Shown here in pieces: positions 1 to 5,976 of a DNA stretch of 16,324 bases; position 1 is the stretch's first letter, and every line of letters starts with the position of its first letter. The notes beneath the pieces were generated by a model. The model did no database searches, was not told where the DNA came from, and was given only the letters and a program-made list of their open reading frames with translations. Origin of the DNA: CAZRIP01 sp964600165 (lineage in GTDB: Bacteria; Elusimicrobiota; Elusimicrobia; UBA1565; UBA9628); assembly GCA_964600165.1 (NCBI GenBank), contig CAZRIP010000090.1, positions 1-16,324 on the forward strand. The letters are read 5' to 3'. Made by a program: the position numbers and the translations under genes.

Positions 1-2919
1 CTCCTTGGCGTCCTCGGCCGTCTGCTGCTCCGGCGAGAGCGCCAGCCAGCGCTTGGCGGCCTCGAAGGCCTTGGCGCGGACCTTGGCGTCGTCTTGATCG
101 ACGGGCTTCTCGTCGAAATTCGCGCGGAAGCCGATCTTCGGGCCGTCGTCCTTCTTCTTGGGCGAGTGGACGCCGAGGAAGTTGGCCGTCATGATGATCG
201 TCGTGTTCTTGAAGTCGACCTTGTTGCCGTTGGTGTCCTCGAGGATTCCGTCCTCGAGAACCTGCAGCAGCATGTTGAGCGCGTCCGGGTGCATCTTGTC
301 GATCTCGTCGATCAGGATGACCTGGTTCGGGCGCCGGCGGATCGGCTCGGTGAGCTGCCCGCCCTGCTCGTAGCCGACGTATCCCGGAGGAGCGCCGTTC
401 AAGCGGCTGACGTTGTGCTTCTCCATGTAGTCGGAGCCGTCGATCTTGACCATGGCCGTCTCGTCGCCGTAGACTTCTTTCGCCACGGCGCGCGCGATCT
501 CCGTCTTGCCGACGCCGGTCGGGCCGACGAAGACGAAGGCGTCGGGCTGGTTCGGGTTCTTGTGGCCCCAGAGCGAGGCCTCGACGGCGTCGCCCACGGC
601 GCCGACGGCGGCCGCCTGGCCGATGACCATCTTCGCGAGCGCCTGGCGGATCTTTTCGGTGTCCGGGAGGCTGTCGTCGGTCTCGACGGTGACGGTGATG
701 CCCGTGCGCCGGTGCAGGAGCGCGGCCAGGTCGGTCGGGCCGATCTCCGTCTTGCCCGCGAGCTCGCCCGCCGCCGCCGCGCCCGCGAGGATGTCGAGGG
801 CCGAGTCCGGCAGCTTCTTGTCGGTGACGTAGCGCTTGGCGAGCTTGGCCGCGACCTTGACGGAGGCCGGGTCGATCTTGAGCTTGTGGAACTTCTCGAG
901 GATCGGGACCTGCTTTTCGAGGATCTGCTCGGTCTCGGCGACGGTGTTCGGCCGGACGAAGATGCCGCCGAAGCGGCGCGTGAGCGCCTTGTCCTTCTCG
1001 ATCTTGCGGAACTCGGAGGAGGTCGTCGCGCCGATCATGTTGAAGCCCGGGCGCGCCATCTTTTGCTTGAGGACGTTCGACATGTCGTGCGCGCCCTCGG
1101 CGGAGCCGAGGCCGATGATCATGTGCACTTCGTCGATGAACAGGATGATCTTGCCGTTCGACTTCTCGACCTCGTCGAGCACGTTCTTCAAGCGCTCCTC
1201 GAACTGGCCGCGCAGCGTCGTGCCGGCGTTCAACGCGTTCAAGTCGAGCGAGTAGATGTTCTTGCCCTTCAAGCGCTCGGGGACGTCGCCCTTGACCAGG
1301 CGCTGCGCCAAGCCCTCGATGATCGCCGTCTTGCCGACGCCGGCCTCGCCGAAGACGAGGGGGTTGCCCTTCTTCCTGTTCAAAAGGACCTCGAAGACCT
1401 GCTGCAGCTCCTCCTCTCGGCCGATCACGGGATCGAGATCTCCCGCCGCCGCTTGCGCGGTGAGGTTGACGCCGAACTTGTTGAGGTTCTCGTAGTTCCG
1501 GTTGTCCTTGTAGCCGAAGAGCTGGAAGCCGGCCGCGCGCGCGCCTTCCTCGGCCTTGTCGCTAGGCGGCGGAAGCTGGCGCTGCGGCTCTTCCTGGCGG
1601 CCCCAGCGCTCGGTGTCCGAGGCGAAGGTCTGGCCGCCGAGCTTGCCCGCCATGTTGAGCGTCAGGCGCAGGCCGTTGTTGATCTGCGCCGCGCGCTCGC
1701 CGGACTCGGGGGCCTTGACGCCGCGCAGCAGATCCATCAGGCGGGAGTGCACGCTCGCGGGCGGATCGGCGATCGCCTTGCCGTTGCCGAGCGTCGCGCC
1801 GGCGAGGTAACTGAGCAGCGCCGGGTCGACCATGCCGCCCGACTTCTGCTTCTGGATCGCGATGTCGCGCATGACCTCGAGGCCGGTGTTCGCGTAAAGG
1901 ACGACGACTTGCTCATGAAGCTTCTTGGCCCACTCGCCGCGCGGCCCGGACGACGGAAGGTCGCCGAACGCCTCTTCGGCCTTCTGCGTGAGATGGAGCG
2001 CGACGAGATGGTCCGCCGTCTTCGCCGAGTTGAGCAGGCCCACGGCCGCGCGCACGGCCTCGACGCCGTTTTGCAGCGACGCGGGCGAGCCCGCCGGCGC
2101 GTCCTTGATGTCGAAGACGATGCTGTGGTCGTTGTTGAGGATCGCGGCGTGGCCCTCGGCGGCGAGCTTGCCCCAGGCCTGGCGCGAGCGCGACTCGTCG
2201 AGCCCGATCATCCCGCCGAGCGCGACGACGTCCTGCGTCGTCACGGCGTCGCCGGGCTTGAAGTGCTCTCGCGCGGCGGCGAGCATGCGGCCCTCGTCGG
2301 ACTGCGGCGAGACGACGCCCGCGAGCATCGGGACCGCGGCGGCGAAGATGCCGCCGTGGCCGGTGGCGTGCGCGGCGATGCCGACCGCCGCGATGCCCGC
2401 GACGAGCGCGGCCTTGCGGACGACGGGCGAGAACACCTTGCGCATCATTTGAACCCGGGCCGAGGGCATCGACGGCTTCTCGAGCGTCGTCGAAACGGCC
2501 GAGAACGAGCCCGCGACGGCCTCGGGAGAGGAGGCCGCTTGGCGCGTGGCGTCGAAGCGGCGATCGGCGTCGGCTTTGACGGAAACGTCCGAGGCTTGGG
2601 CGTCCTTCGCGGCGGCCGAGGGGGCGGCGGCGGAAAGGGAGGCCTGGGCGGTCAGGGCGGCCTGCGCCAGCGGCGCCTGGGCGGAGGGCGCGACGGCGGC
2701 CGCGTCGATCTGGATCTGCGAAAGGGGCATCATCGGCGCGAGGGTCGGCAGCGGCTGGATCGCCGTGGTGATCGGCGCGGCGACGGGCGAGACGATCGGC
2801 GCCTCGACCGGAGTCTCGAGCGTCAGCGCGAGCGCGCGCGCCGCGTCGAAGAGCGGCGAGATGGCGAAGAGCGCGGCGAACGTCAGACGAGAAAGGTTTT
2901 TCGCGTGATGTCGATGCAT
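1..2919 (-). CDS. Clp-family double AAA+ unfoldase with signal peptide and predicted membrane anchor (partial, 3' end outside window)
   Basis: This is the first 973 residues of a ClpA/ClpC/ClpB-type ATPase. Visible in order: a signal peptide (1-29 or 1-31, ending A-R-A-L-A), an Ala/Pro-rich arm to about 155, a hydrophobic stretch at 170-203, a possible winged-helix segment at 209-271, a helical region I do not recognise, then D1 and D2. D1 has GEAGVGKT (524-531), FIDE (594-597) and the arginine pair R648-R649. D2 has GPTGVGKT (799-806), pore loop GYVGYEQGG (846-854) and LIDEID (D871, E872). The ClpB coiled-coil M domain and the Clp_N repeats are absent. I929-G930-F931 sits where ClpA and ClpC carry their ClpP-docking tripeptide, so partnership with ClpP is likely. 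The D1 pore-loop Tyr is Leu (L569). The ATG at 2919 has AAGGGGG just upstream. With a cleaved signal peptide and one membrane span the ATPase would face the cytoplasm. Family assignment is secure; topology is inferred. Confidence 0.93.
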   Translation of the reverse strand, partial: MHRHHAKNLSRLTFAALFAISPLFDAARALALTLETPVEAPIVSPVAAPITTAIQPLPTLAPMMPLSQIQIDAAAVAPSAQAPLAQAALTAQASLSAAAPSAAAKDAQASDVSVKADADRRFDATRQAASSPEAVAGSFSAVSTTLEKPSMPSARVQMMRKVFSPVVRKAALVAGIAAVGIAAHATGHGGIFAAAVPMLAGVVSPQSDEGRMLAAAREHFKPGDAVTTQDVVALGGMIGLDESRSRQAWGKLAAEGHAAILNNDHSIVFDIKDAPAGSPASLQNGVEAVRAAVGLLNSAKTADHLVALHLTQKAEEAFGDLPSSGPRGEWAKKLHEQVVVLYANTGLEVMRDIAIQKQKSGGMVDPALLSYLAGATLGNGKAIADPPASVHSRLMDLLRGVKAPESGERAAQINNGLRLTLNMAGKLGGQTFASDTERWGRQEEPQRQLPPPSDKAEEGARAAGFQLFGYKDNRNYENLNKFGVNLTAQAAAGDLDPVIGREEELQQVFEVLLNRKKGNPLVFGEAGVGKTAIIEGLAQRLVKGDVPERLKGKNIYSLDLNALNAGTTLRGQFEERLKNVLDEVEKSNGKIILFIDEVHMIIGLGSAEGAHDMSNVLKQKMARPGFNMIGATTSSEFRKIEKDKALTRRFGGIFVRPNTVAETEQILEKQVPILEKFHKLKIDPASVKVAAKLAKRYVTDKKLPDSALDILAGAAAAGELAGKTEIGPTDLAALLHRRTGITVTVETDDSLPDTEKIRQALAKMVIGQAAAVGAVGDAVEASLWGHKNPNQPDAFVFVGPTGVGKTEIARAVAKEVYGDETAMVKIDGSDYMEKHNVSRLNGAPPGYVGYEQGGQLTEPIRRRPNQVILIDEIDKMHPDALNMLLQVLEDGILEDTNGNKVDFKNTTIIMTANFLGVHSPKKKDDGPKIGFRANFDEKPVDQDDAKVRAKAFEAAKRWLALSPEQQTAEDAKE

Positions 2920-2923
2920 GATG

Positions 2924-2930
2924 CCCCCTT
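2924..2930 (-). promoter_or_regulatory. Purine-rich ribosome binding site of the Clp-like gene
   Basis: AAGGGGG lies 4 nt before the ATG at 2919. It is one of only two clear Shine-Dalgarno-like sites in front of genes here and supports the start that includes the signal peptide. Confidence 0.5.
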
Positions 2931-2942
2931 TGGAGAGGGGAC

Positions 2943-2948
2943 TCTATA
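2943..2948 (-). promoter_or_regulatory. Possible -10 element (TATAGA) of the Clp-like gene
   Basis: TATAGA is read on the minus strand in a locally AT-rich patch, 23 nt before the ATG. It would give a short leader that includes the ribosome binding site. I see no convincing -35 box. Confidence 0.35.
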
Positions 2949-3009
2949 AAATGACATCACGGTGACACGGGGGACCATTGGGCCCATGAGAAGGAAGTAT
3001 TAGGCCCAC

Positions 3010-3030
3010 GGACCTCTGGGCCCCAGGTCC
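3010..3030. repeat. Inverted repeat between the acyltransferase and Clp-like genes
   Basis: Arms GGACCT (3010-3015) and AGGTCC (3025-3030) flank a GGGCCC-containing centre. The repeat lies just past the stop of the minus-strand acyltransferase gene and could form a hairpin in its transcript. No T-tract follows, so it is not a textbook intrinsic terminator. Confidence 0.4.
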
Positions 3031-3034
3031 TAGG

Positions 3035-3946
3035 TCAAACCCCCGCGGCGACTGCGTCCGGCCAGACGACGTTCTTGAAGCGCCGATGGACCCACAGCCA
3101 CTGCGCGGGGTTCTTGCGCAGCCGGTTCTCGATCTCGCTCGCCAGGCGCTGCGTGACCTTCAGCGGATCGTCGAGCTCTTCCTGCGTGAGCGCGGCCTCC
3201 TCGAAGATGACATGGATGACGCCGTTCTCGTCGCGGCGCTGGAAGCACATGAAGATCGGCGCGCCCGTGCGTTTGACGACCAGCCCGACCACGCCCTGCG
3301 TCGCCACTTCCACGCCGAAGAACTTGACCATGACTCCCGCGGGCGGCGCGAGATACTGGTCCATGATGAAGGCGCCGCAGTTGCCCTGCTTGATCCAGCG
3401 CAGCACCTCCGGCAAGATGCGCTTGCCGGACGCCGTGCGCGCGTCGATCGCCTCGCGGCTCTTGAAGAGGCGCTCGTTGAGCCACGCGGGCTTGATCGTC
3501 TTGCCGGTCACCATCACCCTGATTCCCCGGGTCGCGGCTACGCCCGCGATCTCCCAGTTCGCGAAATGACCGGTCACGATGATCGTGCCCCTGCCGCGCG
3601 CGTTCAGGCGCTCGAAGACCTCGAAATTGTCGACGACGGAGTTCTTGAGCGCGAAGCGGCGGTAGTGGCCGGGAATAGGAGACAGCTGGTGCAGCAGCTC
3701 GAGCCCGAGCAGCCCGTAATGCTCATAATTCTCCTTTAATAGCCGCGCGCGGCGCTCCTCGCTCCAATCGGGAAAGCAGTTCCGGATGTTATCGGCCGCG
3801 ATGCGGCGGCGCTTCGGATCGACGAGAAGGAACAGGCGGCCGAGCTTCGGGCCGAGCCACAGCTCGAAGCGGCGCGGGAAGCACGAGACGACGAGGGCGA
3901 CGCCGTTGAGGGCGAACCACGCGATCCCGGAGACGAGCGGGTTCAA
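3035..3946 (-). CDS. LpxL/HtrB-family lipid A (Kdo2-lipid A) acyltransferase
   Basis: A 303-residue protein of the lysophospholipid acyltransferase family that adds secondary acyl chains to lipid A at the inner face of the inner membrane. Visible features are a hydrophobic N-terminal segment (about 5-22), the family HX4E catalytic motif in GHFANWE (H127, E132), a central MDQ (185-187) typical of the family, and a C-terminal QWLWVHRRF block (282-290). The length is normal. The ATG overlaps the TGA of the upstream ferritin-like gene by 4 bp (ATGA), so translation is probably coupled. No lpxA-lpxD or waa genes are nearby. The acyl donor and the exact acceptor position cannot be read from sequence, and a related phospholipid acyl-transfer role is possible. 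Confidence 0.88.
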   Translation of the reverse strand: MNPLVSGIAWFALNGVALVVSCFPRRFELWLGPKLGRLFLLVDPKRRRIAADNIRNCFPDWSEERRARLLKENYEHYGLLGLELLHQLSPIPGHYRRFALKNSVVDNFEVFERLNARGRGTIIVTGHFANWEIAGVAATRGIRVMVTGKTIKPAWLNERLFKSREAIDARTASGKRILPEVLRWIKQGNCGAFIMDQYLAPPAGVMVKFFGVEVATQGVVGLVVKRTGAPIFMCFQRRDENGVIHVIFEEAALTQEELDDPLKVTQRLASEIENRLRKNPAQWLWVHRRFKNVVWPDAVAAGV

Positions 3947-4791
3947 GCGGCGACGGCTTTGGCGCGGGGAAGGGTCTTGAGGACTGCGCGCGCCACCGTC
4001 GGAACGAACGCCGGGCGCAGGAGCCGCTTATCGTAACCCTCGAGCCGCCGGTCGTTCTCGCGGATGCAGAGCTCGACGAACTCGCGCGGGCTGATGTCGC
4101 CGAACTGCGCGTGCGCGTTCATCGTGAAATTGTCCTGGGTGCTCTCGGCCTTGCCTTTGACGCGCAGCGCGGTCTTCAGGCGGCTGACGGCCTGCAGCCA
4201 CATCGCCAGGCCGCGCCGGAACACGTAGGCGGGCTTGGTGGCGTAGGGCAGGCGCGCCTGGTTGTAGGCGACCCAGTTGACGTGGAAGATGATGTGGCGG
4301 CCTTCCTCCTGCATCACGGGCTCGAAGAGCTTGACGAGCGAGGGCGGGAAGAAGCCCGAGTCGCGCGCGAGCGCGAAGAGGCCGAACGCGAAGAAAGAGT
4401 CGAAGCACTCGCCGTAGCCGATGCGCATGAAGGCCCAGTCGGGGTCCTCGGGCTTGATCGACTTGAACTCGGGGACGTGGATGCCGTACTTGTCGACGAG
4501 CAGGCGCAGGAGCTCGGCGTGGCGCTGTTCCTCATAGCCCTGAAGGCCGATCGCCTGGGACAGCAGCGGGTCTTTCTCGGACTCGCCCATCGTGATCACG
4601 GCCAGAGCGGTCTCTGCCTCCGTCTTGACGGCCTCCTCCCAGATAGGCAGCATCGCCAGGCGGTCGCGCGCGTCCTTATCGAGCTCGGGCCACGGCATCT
4701 CCTTGGGTTTGTAGGGATCGTGCGTGTCGATGAAGAAACGGCAGAGGAGCTCCTTATGCTCCGGAGAGCCGACGAAAGAGGGGGCGGCCAT
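3943..4791 (-). CDS. Ferritin-like diiron-domain protein
   Basis: A 282-residue soluble protein with the four-helix diiron pattern. A Glu-rich helix (E52, E53, E58) is followed by ExxH in YEEQRH (E88, H91), a third helix with E128 and D131, and ExxH in QEEGRH (E163, H166). These are the ligand positions expected for a carboxylate-bridged di-iron site. The protein is longer than ferritin or rubrerythrin, and no rubredoxin cysteines are present, so it may be an oxygenase or oxidase rather than an iron store. It is the first gene of a two-gene unit with the LpxL-type acyltransferase, which hints at a link to lipid or envelope chemistry, but the substrate is unknown. The -10 element TATAAT lies 8 nt before the ATG and I see no Shine-Dalgarno sequence, suggesting a leaderless or nearly leaderless transcript. 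Confidence 0.82.
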   Translation of the reverse strand: MAAPSFVGSPEHKELLCRFFIDTHDPYKPKEMPWPELDKDARDRLAMLPIWEEAVKTEAETALAVITMGESEKDPLLSQAIGLQGYEEQRHAELLRLLVDKYGIHVPEFKSIKPEDPDWAFMRIGYGECFDSFFAFGLFALARDSGFFPPSLVKLFEPVMQEEGRHIIFHVNWVAYNQARLPYATKPAYVFRRGLAMWLQAVSRLKTALRVKGKAESTQDNFTMNAHAQFGDISPREFVELCIRENDRRLEGYDKRLLRPAFVPTVARAVLKTLPRAKAVAA

Positions 4792-4799
4792 AGGCGGAG

Positions 4800-4808
4800 A
4801 TTATAGCA
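4800..4808 (-). promoter_or_regulatory. Extended -10 promoter (TGCTATAAT) of the ferritin-like gene
   Basis: A consensus TATAAT preceded by TGn, read on the minus strand. It ends 8 nt before the ATG at 4791. A start site about 7 nt downstream would fall at about 4793, leaving almost no leader. Confidence 0.65.
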
Positions 4809-4814
4809 AATGCT

Positions 4815-4820
4815 TAAAAT
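4815..4820 (+). promoter_or_regulatory. -10 element (TAAAAT) of the GNAT gene
   Basis: TAAAAT ends 6 nt before the ATG at 4827, so the predicted transcription start coincides with the start codon. There is no Shine-Dalgarno sequence between them. Confidence 0.5.
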
Positions 4821-4826
4821 CTCCTA

Positions 4827-5390
4827 ATGGATGACCTCTACCTCGAGACCGAACGAGCGCGCCTGCGCCAGTACCGCCCCGAGGATTTCGACAGGATGCT
4901 CGAGCTCAACTCGGATCCCGAGGTCATGCGCTATCTCGGCGGACAGCCGGGAACGCGCGAGGAAGTCGAGGGAGGGGTCGCGCGCACTCTCCTATATAAG
5001 GAGAAATACGGCGGCCGCCTGGGCGTCTTCACGGCCGAACTGCGCGAGACCGGCGAGTTCATGGGCTGGTTTCACCTCAGACCCGGCCGAGACGATCTCG
5101 ACGACACCAGGCACCTCGAGCTCGGCTATCGGCTTAAACGAAAATTTTGGAACCGAGGTCTCGCCACGGAGGCCTCGAGCGCGCTCATCGACAAGGCCTT
5201 CGGCGAGCTCGGAGCCGAAAGCGTCTTCGCGCAGACCATGAAAGAGAACGCGCCGTCGCGGCGCGTCATGGAGAAGTGCGGCCTCGTCTTCGAGCGCGAG
5301 TTCGACGACCCGACGTGGGGCCGGCGCACGGCCGTCTATCGGCTCACGCGCGAGCCCTTTTTACTTCGTTGCAAAGATGCAAAGAAGTAA
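4827..5390 (+). CDS. RimJ/RimL-type GNAT N-acetyltransferase
   Basis: A 187-residue GNAT-fold enzyme that transfers an acetyl group from acetyl-CoA to an amine. The N-terminus (LETERARLRQYRPEDFDRML) is typical of the Acetyltransf_3 group. The acetyl-CoA pyrophosphate loop is RGLATEA (110-116), and the C-terminal half carries NAPSRRVMEKCGL (141-153), the usual position for residues near the catalytic site. The acceptor is unknown; members act on ribosomal-protein N-termini, small amines or antibiotics. It is divergent from the ferritin-like gene with only 35 bp between the start codons. The last residues (about 179-187) are encoded by an AT-rich palindrome unlike the rest of the gene, so the C-terminus may have been replaced by a repeat insertion. 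A second ATG at 4831 is out of frame. Confidence 0.88.
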   Translation: MDDLYLETERARLRQYRPEDFDRMLELNSDPEVMRYLGGQPGTREEVEGGVARTLLYKEKYGGRLGVFTAELRETGEFMGWFHLRPGRDDLDDTRHLELGYRLKRKFWNRGLATEASSALIDKAFGELGAESVFAQTMKENAPSRRVMEKCGLVFEREFDDPTWGRRTAVYRLTREPFLLRCKDAKK

Positions 5391-5392
5391 AA
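5359..5392. repeat. AT-rich REP/MITE-like palindrome at the 3' end of the GNAT gene
   Basis: Perfect 9-bp arms TTTTACTTC (5359-5367) and GAAGTAAAA (5384-5392) enclose one G-A mismatch, a second 5-bp stem TTGCA/TGCAA and an AAGA loop. The element covers the stop codon of the GNAT gene. On both strands the T-rich side comes first and the A-rich side last, so it is not a classical terminator. Its base composition is far from that of its surroundings. Confidence 0.7.
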
Positions 5393-5430
5393 GAGGAGTA
5401 TCGCGGGTCGCCCGACGCGCCGCAAATTAC

Positions 5431-5436
5431 TAGAAT
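5431..5436 (+). promoter_or_regulatory. -10 element (TAGAAT) of the small membrane protein gene
   Basis: TAGAAT ends 6 nt before the GTG at 5443, which decides this start codon and implies a leaderless transcript. Confidence 0.45.
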
Positions 5437-5442
5437 CGCCTG

Positions 5443-5976
5443 GTGAGCGTTTCGTCCCATCTGACGCCGGAGCCGGAGCGCCGGCTTTGGCTCATCCTGG
5501 AGTACATGCGCGGCGCCGTCGCGCGCGCCGAAGACCAGATCGCCGCTCTGGCCGCGCTCGTCGTCGCCGAGCTGATCTATCTGAAGGTCGCGGGGCCGGC
5601 CGGTCCGATCGTGGGCCTTTCGATCCTGCTGCTCGCGCTCGCGCTGCCGCTCGCCGTCTTTTCCTACGCCCCCTTCGCGCGGCTGCCCGCGTGGCTTTCC
5701 TTCATCGAGCCTCCGAAAGAAAAGCCCGCCGGCGCCGACAACCTCGTCTCGGAGCAGGATCTCGCGAAGTACTCGCACCTCGAGCTCATCAACAAGCTCG
5801 ACCGCTACTTGGGCGGCGGGATCACGGCGACGCAGTATTACGAGGACTTGGTCGGCGAGATCGTGGCGGCGGCGCGCATCGCCGCGCGCAAGCGGCGGCT
5901 GCTCGGCTGGCTGCTGATGCTCGCCGGCGCCGCGCAAGTCGCGCTCCTGGCCGCGTGGCTCTCGCCCCGGCTTTAG
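5443..5976 (+). CDS. Small membrane protein, possibly resembling Pycsar effector (PycTM/DUF5706) proteins
   Basis: A 177-residue protein starting with GTG. A short amphipathic N-terminus with E30-D31 leads into two close membrane helices (about 33-51 and 55-75). A soluble helical loop follows (about 85-150, containing KYSHLELINKLDRYLGGG), then a basic stretch (A148-R152) and a third membrane helix (153-172). This layout, with the acidic residue just before helix 1, a YYEDL helix and a final basic-plus-membrane segment, resembles the PycTM effector family. The resemblance is by eye only, and no nucleotide cyclase lies next to it. It could equally be an unrelated membrane protein. Its TAG overlaps the stop of the convergent PBP gene. 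Confidence 0.72.
   Translation: MSVSSHLTPEPERRLWLILEYMRGAVARAEDQIAALAALVVAELIYLKVAGPAGPIVGLSILLLALALPLAVFSYAPFARLPAWLSFIEPPKEKPAGADNLVSEQDLAKYSHLELINKLDRYLGGGITATQYYEDLVGEIVAAARIAARKRRLLGWLLMLAGAAQVALLAAWLSPRL

Larger units (their letters stand above)
4796..4824. repeat. Inverted repeat GGAGATT/AATCTCC in the divergent intergenic region
   Basis: Perfect 7-bp arms (4796-4802 and 4818-4824) lie symmetrically in the 35-bp gap between the two divergent genes and overlap both -10 elements. This could be an operator for a dimeric regulator, or simply the mirror-image result of two abutting promoters. Confidence 0.45.

Noticed and set aside
2497..2760. Frameshift or non-coding filler in the Ala-rich region of the Clp-like gene
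   Set aside because: The frame stays open from the signal peptide through to D1, and the PPK2 protein has a comparable Ala/Pro-rich arm, so it is read as a genuine linker.
94..2949. A 951-codon open frame on the plus strand, antisense to the Clp-like gene
   Set aside because: Its translation is Arg/Leu/Asp/Val-rich low-complexity sequence with no domain, while the minus strand shows every Clp motif. It is a by-product of GC-rich codon usage.
5359..5392. Intrinsic terminator for the GNAT gene
   Set aside because: On both strands the T-run lies on the 5' arm and A residues follow the stem, the reverse of a rho-independent terminator.
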